From Crossaster papposus (Eukaryota; Echinodermata; Asteroidea; Velatida; Solasteridae), in contig JBAIAA010000525.1 in NCBI GenBank assembly GCA_037893245.1, positions 62,001 through 126,000 of the forward strand: 64,000 bases of DNA, written 5' to 3'. This document shows positions 56,240-64,000 of this stretch, piece by piece (position 1 is the stretch's first letter; each line of letters opens with the position of its first letter). A program made the translations under genes and the position numbers. The notes below the pieces were generated by a model. It saw nothing but the letters and a program-made list of their open reading frames with translations. It searched no databases and was not told the origin of the DNA.

Positions 56240-58340
56240 GGGGGGGAGACAAGTGTCCGGAAGACCCACACTAATGGAGCTGAGATGACATATACAGAAA
56301 GAGCATTCCACCGCCGGACAGCTGTAGGCATTAAGGAGAACTTATGGAGGAATGGGTTGTGAGAAACTGGTATCTAGACTGATGGTACTTTCTTAGCCTG
56401 GTATCTGTCATTGGGGTTAGGTACAGGATTCCTGTTGATGGCAATGAGCTTGTGGGGAATTGTGTACATCATGTACATCATGTTGATGGCTGCTCCCCTT
56501 CTAGCTTGAAGTGAAGGCCCCTGTATGTTTTGTAGCATTGCAGTAAAACGTTCAGTGCGCTGATATATGTTCTGCACAAATCTAGCTGCTCTCCTCTGGA
56601 TGGCTTCTACTTGATTGATGGGGGTTTGATGATGGGGATTCCAAACTGTTGAGCAATATTCTAAATGTGGCCTGACCAGAGAGATGTAAGCTTGTTTTTT
56701 TTCTCTGCAGCCGTGGGTTAAATTGTCTTAGATTTCTCTTAATTAACCCTAGCATCCGGTTGGCTTTCAAAGTGATGATATGTGTGTATTCCAGGAAAGT
56801 TCGGAGTTGAAAGATAGTCCCAGATATGGATGTTCATCAACTGATGTCCGTACATCATCACCCAAGTGGTAGTCAAAGCCGATGTTGTTTTTCAGGTGGG
56901 AAACTTGCATCACATGGCATTTGTCGATGTTAAACTGTATCTGCCATTTGGCTGACCAATAATGCAGCTGAATCACGATCTTTTTGAAGAGCTCCGCATT
57001 CATCCACATTGTTTATAGAACGGTGCATAAAACATTCAAAGTGATGGAGATTGATACACCATTGGTGAATGTGAGAAATAACAATGGCCCTAACACCGCG
57101 CCTTGGGGAACTCCAGAAAGAACATCTGACCACTCCGAAGCTTCGCCATCCACCACAACTCGCAGGCTTCTTTGGGTGAGGAAGTTGTTGAACCACTTCA
57201 GAAGTGAGCCACGAACTCCGTAATGATATAGTTTTAATAGGGAGGAGCCTTTGGTAGAGTACTCTATCAAAAGCCTTAGAAAAGTCAAGAATGATGAAAT
57301 CTGTTTGCTTTCTGTCATCCAGGGCCTCAGCAAGTTCATGAGTTGTAATGATAAGCTGTGGTTCAAAGGAGCGGCCAGGGCAAATGCCAAGTTGACTTTC
57401 GAAAATAAATGTTGTGAGTTTCATAATGATCCATCACAGGGCTACAAATAATATGCTCAAGTATTTTACATGATATTGATGCGAGTGATACGGGTCGGTA
57501 GTTGGCGGCTTCACTGCGATCACATATCTTTATTTATGGAAACCATGTTTGCAATCCTCCAGTCATGAGGGATTTTACAAGACTTCAACGACTGTTAAAA
57601 TATGGATGACAAGTTAGGAGATATTTCTTCCGTCATGTCTTTCAAAAACGAGCTAGAATGGAATCCAGACCTGTTGCCTTGATGATGCTAATCGTCTCAA
57701 GGAGTTTACGCACACCACTCACTGAGATCTCAATGTGCTCCGCATCAGGAAACGAAGACTTGTTTTTTGATGGCAGATCAGACAGACTCTCGGAGGTGAA
57801 AACAGACATGAATTTCCTGTTCAAAATTCTAGCTTTATTTTTGTTGTCTGAGATGATCTTGTTATTGTGTGTAAGGGGTGAGATACCAGTAGTATGTAGC
57901 GCCAGAAATTGTTTTTATGTTTGTCATTAGGATGCGGTTGGTGTATGACCAGTAGGAGGCTGGGATCTTTCTTCATTGCGGAATGACTTGAAATGATCCC
58001 AGTCATCCTTGGAGTTGGAAGCTTTTGCCTTCTTGTACATTCTGGCCTTGTTTCTGATCATACGTTTAAGAGAAAGGGCATACGTGGCCGGTTGGCACGA
58101 GACCCTACAATCTTACTAGGGGTGTTTTTCATCATTGTCTGCAGAATAAAATTCTTCAACGGGAGCCAGTTCTCATTGGTTGATCGCCGAGGTGCCTCGC
58201 TGAAATATTCAAAGGTTACAAAATCGGATCTCACACCTTCCATGTCACATTTGCTGTAAAAACCAAGATTCTTGTTGACTGCAGGCTGGAAGTCAATGTC
58301 ACTCAATACCGCCTCAAGATCACTAATACCTTCCACTATC
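56240..58340 (-). pseudogene. Decayed non-LTR retrotransposon ORF2
   Basis: Minus-strand fragments appear in the order expected of a CR1/Jockey-type element, in changing frames: MMKNTPSKIVGSRANRP linker (about 58130), FIILDFSKAFDRV motif A (about 57290), LSGVPQGAVLGPLLF motif B (about 57105), YWSAKWQIQFNIDKC (about 56940), YLGLSFNSELSWNTHI (about 56790), RRAARFVQNIY-like C-terminal sequence (about 56580) and SLMPTAVRRWNALS (about 56320). The FADD box is not found in any frame. Several frameshifts and stops show that it is long dead. It lies inside the 55037-59161 TIR element. Confidence 0.88.
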
Positions 58341-58397
58341 CGAGTGTTCTTGATGGAGTTTTGATGCGATGACAGTGTTAGATCCAGAATGTTGCTT

Positions 58398-58507
58398 CCG
58401 AGTGGGGGGGGGGGGGGGGGGGGGTGAGGGGGGGGGGGGGTGGGGGTGAGGGGGGGGGGGGGGGGGGGAGGGGGAGAGGGGAGCGGGGGGGGGGGGGGGG
58501 GGGGGAG
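58398..58507. repeat. Interrupted poly(G) tract
   Basis: About 110 bp consists of long G runs broken by GTGAGG, GTGGGG and AGAGGGGAGC. It is a potential G-quadruplex region. The exact length is suspect because such runs sequence poorly. Confidence 0.9.
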
Positions 58508-59257
58508 TTGATAGCCTGAGGCTGGAATTGGTACATGTATATACAGGGGGGAAAATTAACCACAACGGCACCCTTATTTGACAGCTCTCATATTGTCATG
58601 TTATTACAGATTACCAACAGGTTCAACAATTGAATTAGCATATTATAAAACATCTGGTACAAGTAAAAACAGCATCAAAAGCAAATTATTATTGTCAAGT
58701 TTATAATTTACATTTATAGCTGCGTAATTACACCTGCCAGACTAAGATTTCTGACAACAGCTATAGCTATACATTTTATTGCCACCAAGTTTGACTTCAT
58801 GTGCTGCTCAGAACAAAAGTTATAGGGCAAAATCCTCTAGAAATGGCGGCCATTTTGAAATCCAAGATGGCGGTCATACGTATATAGCTATAAACTTAAT
58901 GTTGATATTTTTGAATTCCCTGGTATTGAAAACATAGGCTTTGCCACCAAGTTTGACTCCATATGTTGCTCAGAACCAAAGTTATAGGGCAAATTCTTTT
59001 GGAAACGGCGGCCATTTTGAAATTCAAGATGGCGGCTATACGTTTGACGGAAAAAAATGTTACTAATACTTTTCTGAGAGCTAAGAGTTTACTCTAGCCA
59101 ATGAAACCAAAAACGCATCCATAGCAAAAACAAATGCAAATATACATAGCATCCTACACTATAGTCTATGTTCGCGCGTGCGTACTAACACCTGTAGTGC
59201 TTGTTCCACGATTGCATCGTAAAGTGCATGCGTACTGCTAGTGCATTCAACGGGTTA

Positions 59258-60114
59258 TGCTAGGTTCCCACTATCACGATTCGCGCCACGATTGAAATCG
59301 TGGTCTTAATCGTGGAGTAATCGTGGTGATTCTATCAGATCTTATCAGATCTTGAGGTCAGTCGTGGCAATCGTGTTGATCGTAGAAGATTTTTGGATGG
59401 TTCAAAATTGTTCTACCATCAACACGATTTATTTTCAATCGTGATCATCGCATCAGATCGTAATGGATCGTAACAAAGCGCGACAATTCGCACCTAATCG
59501 TGCTTCCAAATCGTGGTGATCGGGATCAACCTTGGACAAGACAAACACCACCTCTGTTGAAATGTGCTGCGATCTGATTGTGGGTTGTAGTTTTAACTCT
59601 GTATAAAAGTTCAAGAAACCATGAAGTCCATGGTCAGTCGGGCTGTATATATACCCGTCGGGGTCCAATCGTGGCTCAAATCGTGATCACTCTGGATCCC
59701 GAACGTGAAAGACATCGCGACCACAATCAAATCTGATCGCAACAGAGCGCATCGGTTCGTGATGATCGTATCGGAACGTATCGGAACGTACCAGATCGTC
59801 CCAAATCGGGGACCCCGATCGTGCTGATCGTGTCAGATCGGGATCCAATCGGGGACTCAGTCGGGTTCAATCCTATCGGAACGTATCTGATCATATCTGA
59901 ACGGGAGACCAGATCGTGACAGATCGTGTCACCTGAAATTGACCAATCGTGACTATATTGCATCCAAGCGCACCAAATCGTACCAAAACGTATCGACTCG
60001 CATCAACTCGTATCCAAACGAAATATTTAAAAAAGGAAACGAGAATTCCACGATCAGCTACGAATGGCCAATCGTGGCGTTCGTAACGGATCGCACGAAA
60101 GTGGGAACCTAGCA
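59258..60114. mobile_element. Harbinger-like MITE with TTA target duplication
   Basis: TGCTAGGTTCCCACTATCAC at 59258 is mirrored by GTGGGAACCTAGCA ending at 60114. TTA flanks both sides (59255-59257 and 60115-60117). The interior repeats ATCGTGGTGATCG and CAGATCGTGACAGATCG words in both orientations. No transposase is encoded; short minus-strand frames are by-products of the repeats. Confidence 0.88.
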
Positions 60115-60117
60115 TTA

Positions 60118-61200
60118 CCCGTATGCTTCGATCGGTCCCACCGCCCATTCCATTCTGGGCGATGGGAAGCGCTGATGCACTTTGAGCTCTGAGCTCTGAT
60201 TGGATAGATGTTGCGGCTCAACTGCGCTGCATGTAATTCGAAAGGTCACGGTACGCTACCCAGAATGCCGTGCGTTTCCTTCTCGGAATTCTGAGAAGAT
60301 CGATTAGCGTTTTCCAGACGCGGTAAGTGGTCAGGAAAGCTGACAAGTCCAATGGAAACAGCCTCGCACTAGCCAAGTACCGCAACCACTCGTAAACCGC
60401 TTTGTCTTGGGTCAATAATGTGACTGTGCACAGCGCCCGCAATGTGTGACATCCTGCAAGCCTTGCACGGAGAATGAAACGTTACGTCGCGGTATAAAAA
60501 GTCCAAGTGAAAACGCAATGTAGAATTACACATAAAGAAGGCCGCGGTAAGTTGACGCGAAGCCGCGGAAGAAAAAGTCCTACGGGAACACGACTTTAGT
60601 TTCTAAGCCAGGCGGAACTGTTTTTACTGACAAGAATAGGGGTGTATTATAGATGGGTCACTGGCACCGTAAAACCAGTTGCATCGGGTAGACGAAACTT
60701 GATAGCTAGGGGAAGCAGCTCGTCCAGAAGAAGGTAAACTACGATTCCAAATCCTCGCTGCCTTGTGGGTAACTCATTAATGGCAAAGGCTTCGGGAGTT
60801 AACCCTGATGAAAAAGCCGGAGTCCTTAATACAGCCTAGCGTGTTCTCCAACACTGTTCTGGCAACTCCTGCGATGACATCGGTGCCGAGCTTTCAGTAT
60901 CATCTTGCCCTTCACTTGGTTCACATCAGTATCGTGGAGAGTGGGGGTCTACTGCATGGGCAACAGCAAGTTCTTTATATTATTTTGTCCAGGCTTGTGC
61001 CCTGGAGAGGCCACTCCAGTGTCACTTCAGAGCGTCGAAGCAGCAGCGGAAGCAGCAGCGCACCCGATTGGCGTAGCGTAAAGCGCCAAGGTTGCTTCCG
61101 ACAACAGGAGAGGTCATCGCATCTTTATACTGGACAGCTACCGTCCGCCTCAACACGGGCATCCCCCAGCCAATAAGGTGCTGTCCCCTACGGTCCGTTC
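60118..61200. other. Unassigned stretch upstream of a retrotransposon remnant
   Basis: No supported gene. A 74-codon minus-strand frame (60218-60442) and a 122-codon plus-strand frame (60808-61176) have no identifiable motif. The second may be a decayed upstream part of the retrotransposon beginning near 61230. Confidence 0.4.
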
Positions 61201-61657
61201 ACCCTACTAGGTGCGTAGGGCGAAAACCTGACATGCGGATCGCATCAGAGCACCAGGCATGAAAACGGACCAAACGAGCTTTGAAGCAGGGCGCTTGGAA
61301 TGTAAGAGCCATCTGCAGGAAAGACACCATCTGCAGGAAATGAGTGATGCTCGGAAAACTCTCAAAGGTCTACAATTTATTATTGACATGGTGTTTTCCA
61401 TCAGGCAGCTGTACAAAAAGTCTAGGGAGCAGAGGAAGTCCCTCCACATTGCCTTCATCGACCTTACCAAGGCTTTTGACCTTGAGCAAAGACAGACTAT
61501 TTCTCATTCTGTCCAAGATTGGCTGCCCATACCCCACCCAGTACTGTGAAGTCTTTTCATTAAGAGGGTAGCGGGTGGTTTATCCACTTCGGTGAGTGGC
61601 GTCCCTGCCCACGCAAGCTGTCGGCTGTCGGTGACTAAACGGCTACTATCAAGGTGG

Positions 61658-61678
61658 GGAGGGGGGGGGGGGGGGGTT
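61658..61678. repeat. Poly(G) tract
   Basis: A run of some 20 G interrupted by A lies within the gap of the decayed reverse transcriptase. Its length may be unreliable. Confidence 0.75.
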
Positions 61679-61965
61679 TGGTTGATGGGAACCCTGCAGA
61701 ATTAGGAACAATACCTGTCAAAGGGCATATTAACCTTGCTTGCATGGTTATTTGGCCACCTATCAAAATGAAGTCTGCAGATGAATCAGTTATTACGTGG
61801 GGTGTTGTTGACCTGCAACTTTACCGGGGACACGGTACAGCCTACTCGGAGGTCATATTTCTCGTGGCACTGTGTCTAGGAGATTGCGATTGTCTACCTG
61901 TTTTCTATTTATTAATTGTCCAGTTTTATATTCTTTGATGCTTCAGTTGTGTGTGGGTAGAGTGA

Positions 61966-62027
61966 GAATCAGGTAGAGTGAGAAGTTGCTTCTCAGCAGA
62001 GAAGCAACTTCTCACTCTACCTGATTC
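61966..62027. repeat. Perfect 29-bp hairpin with 4-nt loop
   Basis: GAATCAGGTAGAGTGAGAAG plus TTGCTTCTC (61966-61994) is followed by AGCA and then the exact reverse complement (61999-62027). No mismatches are seen. It lies in the segment that splits the reverse-transcriptase remnant. It could be the core of a small foldback, or a small-RNA precursor if transcribed. Confidence 0.95.
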
Positions 62028-63160
62028 GTCTTAATATGTAACAATACAAAACATGAAGGGGACTGTAGTATTTGACGGATCAAAATCATAATCCTTTGTT
62101 GAACAAAACATGGTTGCGTCTTGGCACCCACATTGTTTGGCATCTTCTTCGCTATGCTGGTCAGACACGCCTTTGAAACTTCCACATAAGGCATTTATAC
62201 CTGCGCAAAAGGTCAGATGGGAACCTCTTCAAACTGTCGACCAAAGTGCAGTTGAAGTGTCCCATGGACTTCCTGTTTGCAGACGATGCTGTTGTCACGG
62301 CCCATACAGAAGAAAATACCACTAGACGCTCAAGAATGGCTTTGCTGCAGCATGCAAAAACTTCGGGCTTACTATCAGCCTCAAGGAAACACAGGTGATG
62401 GGGCAGGACGTGGATATACCACCTTCCGCCAGCATTGGAGACTACGAGTTCGAAGCGGTGCAAGCGTTTGTGAATCTGATCGGCTTAACAATGTCCGACA
62501 ACCTATCGTTTGAGTATAAGCCCAACAAGCGCATTCGAAAGGCTGCTACCACATTGTCCAGGCTCACGAAGAGAGTCGTGTTCAACAAGAAGCTGAAAGA
62601 ATAATAGTATTTATACTATAAGGCATGCGTGGTGATTACACTCCTTTACTGCAGTGAAACATGGTCCTATACGCTCTAGACAAACACGGAGGCTGAACGT
62701 TGTCCATCATGCTCAGCCGGCGACGCATCCTTGGCATCTCTTGTAGAAGCCGAACAGCACTGTACTTGAGAGAGCAGTAATTCAATACACGTATGCTTTC
62801 CTCGAGTAGAGACGCCTGTGTTGGCTGGTTCACGTCTTTGTTTGGACGATGGCATTCCAAAAGACCTTCTATACGGAGAACTGTTAGAATGAAATCGGCT
62901 AACTGACCGCCCCAGCTGCGGTTTAAAGGCGACTGCAAGCGCGACTTCAAGGCGCTGAACATGAACACTGATACCTGGGAGACAGTTGCTGCAGACACAG
63001 GTGCCTGGATACAGCAAGTTAGGAAAGCTTGTTGCAACAGGCTATTGGAAGGCGCATCCAGAGGAAGGCCAGGCTCCAGACAGACAGACCAGCTTCCGCC
63101 TTGTGGCAATTATTACCACTTTAACATTGGACTCAACAGTTACTGCATGCGCTGTTGATT

Positions 63161-64000
63161 AAAGGCATCCAGCGGAATAAAATATATGATCTTCCAGGAC
63201 GCGAACTTTTTTCCCGTAGGTTGGTGAGTCAAAATTTATGATGAGAAGTTTGGATGAGTTATGGATTAAATTAAAATGGATTCATCTGATTAAAACATGA
63301 CGTCACAGCATTGTTGTTATTTAGTTAATTTAGTTAACTAGTTACATACAATCACTTTAAAGAACAGCTGTTGTCGAGCTGCTATACGTAGTGTAGTGGA
63401 TAGTGTAATGTGCTATTGATCAAAGATCCCTGGTTCGAATCCTGCTGTAGGTCACCACGTTTTTCCTAGTCAAATTAGTATCTTTGGAGTATTTTAATTT
63501 TAGGGAAAAAAAGAACCTAGAACCTAAGTTTTGTACAGTGATCAATACAACTACTGAATAATTAATTAATTTGAACTCACCCACCTACTGAAAAAAACAA
63601 ATTCGCCTCCGGGACCGACGGATGCCAACTACTGCTAGACTTTTTATTATAATTTGCCGTAAAGTTACAGTAGTTTATCAGCTATCCAAAGGGTAACCGA
63701 ATAAAATACTGGTCAAAAGCTTACTGTTGTAGAGATATTAGTGACTATAAACTGTCTATAAAATTGGTCCTTCTGGCATGCTGTCATTCTAAAGAAAATG
63801 ACTCCGTTTCCAATAATAGCGTCCGGTAAAAATGATGGGCTAAGTTAAGTGAGACTTGGGGAAGTCTCATTCAAAAGTGACAGTGAGTAAGGCCGCGTCA
63901 GAATCACTTGTTTATGGCTATATGTTCGCCCGTTACAACTACGCGTGAGCAGCCGTAGACAATAGACATAACCGTAGCTCTGGAAGCCCGTTTCGGACAC
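63161..64000. other. Right-end unassigned sequence
   Basis: No coding gene is recognised. It contains the tRNA-like segment at 63388-63460. A GGAAGCCCGTTTCGG word at 63982 resembles the end of the 817-bp palindrome (GGAAGCCCGTTAGGG) over ten bases, which may be chance. Confidence 0.4.
63388..63460 (+). ncRNA. tRNA-like segment, possible SINE head or tRNA pseudogene
   Basis: TAGTGTAGTGGATAGTG resembles an A box and, 34 bases further on, GGTTCGAATCC matches a B box closely. The spacing is right for an internal RNA polymerase III promoter. The T-stem and acceptor stem do not pair well, so this is not a good functional tRNA. A tRNA-derived SINE head or a tRNA pseudogene is more likely; the 3' body could not be delimited. 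Confidence 0.4.

Larger units (their letters stand above)
55037..59161. mobile_element. TIR element with TAGTG ends, TAG duplication, non-autonomous
   Basis: The left end TAGTGTAGGCAGTTATGTA and the reverse complement of the right end TAGTGTAGGATGCTATGTA match, and inverted similarity continues inward for several hundred bp (TCAGAAAAGTATTRGTAACA and CGCCATCTTG..TTTCAAAATGG motifs). TAG flanks both ends (55034-55036 and 59162-59164). Both arms contain repeated AATGGCCGCC modules. It shares TAGTG termini, a 3-bp duplication and this motif with the 7324-13018 transposon, so that element's protein may have mobilised it. Its interior holds a decayed retrotransposon and no transposase. Confidence 0.75.
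61230..63160 (+). pseudogene. Decayed non-LTR reverse transcriptase, interrupted
   Basis: Plus-strand fragments occur in the right order: QTSFEAGR (about 61270), RKSLHIAFIDLTKAFDLE (motif A, about 61435), then a ~650-bp gap with unrelated sequence, then FLFADDAVVTAHTEE (catalytic box intact, about 62270), VMGQDVDIPPSASIGDYEFE (about 62395), KRIRKAATTLSRLTKRV (about 62525), RRRILGIS (about 62715), CLCWLVHVF..FQKTFYTEN (about 62820) and DTWETVAADTGAWIQQVRKA (about 62970). Motif B is missing. Frames change several times. This is a common invertebrate non-LTR family of a different type from the 34-36 kb element; I do not assign the clade. Confidence 0.88.

Noticed and set aside
60218..60442. 74-codon minus-strand frame
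   Set aside because: No identifiable domain. It sits next to a miniature element and could be chance in balanced-GC DNA.
63388..63460. Functional tRNA gene
   Set aside because: The A and B boxes are present, but the T-stem and acceptor stem pair poorly, so it is kept only as a tRNA-like segment.

Overview
The window looks like repeat-rich nuclear DNA from a marine invertebrate. Non-LTR retrotransposon fossils, terminal-inverted-repeat (TIR) elements, foldbacks and satellites dominate, and there is no operon structure or long host gene. Frequent TAGGCCTA-like and TACATG-rich motifs and a GCC2/GCC3-type Cys-rich exon would fit a deuterostome (echinoderm, hemichordate or amphioxus), but the species cannot be fixed from sequence alone. 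Every boundary below was read by eye.

Layout. 1-1640: ~88-bp minisatellite. 1878-5310: arm of a large inverted duplication whose partner lies at 29095-46445, where it is split in two by about 13.2 kb. 7324-13018: a 5.7-kb DNA transposon with ~300-bp TIRs, a 3-bp CCA flank repeat and an intact 1473-codon gene on the minus strand. The protein has two N-terminal C2-HC zinc-finger-like modules, a central DDE-like region and a C-terminal FEN/XPG-like nuclease, and is the best candidate for an active system here. 13040-15325: small inverted-repeat element and two tandem arrays. 15612-17928: foldback element with two equal 683-bp arms. 17929-27896: mostly unassigned, with a 12-bp pyrimidine satellite at 21.5-22.2 kb. 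27897-28007: the only convincing host-type exon.

29.9-43.1 kb: a nested mobile-element block. A minus-strand non-LTR retrotransposon has ORF1 at 40.8-36.6 kb and ORF2 at 36.3-33.8 kb. ORF1 is interrupted by a 3.45-kb TIR element flanked by a 6-bp duplication, and a further small element sits inside that one. ORF2 has lost the catalytic core of its reverse transcriptase. 46.4-50.7 kb: a 72-bp satellite, then a ~30-bp satellite that flips orientation twice. 50749-51565: a near-perfect 817-bp palindrome with 22 GCGGCCGC sites. 52.2-53.5 kb and 59.26-60.11 kb: miniature inverted-repeat elements filled with short self-complementary repeats. 55037-59161: an element with TIRs resembling those of the 7.3-13.0 kb transposon (TAG flank repeat), enclosing a decayed retrotransposon. 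61.2-63.2 kb: another decayed retrotransposon.

The 7.3-13.0 kb transposon is the only element that appears able to encode its own mobility. The other elements look non-autonomous or broken.
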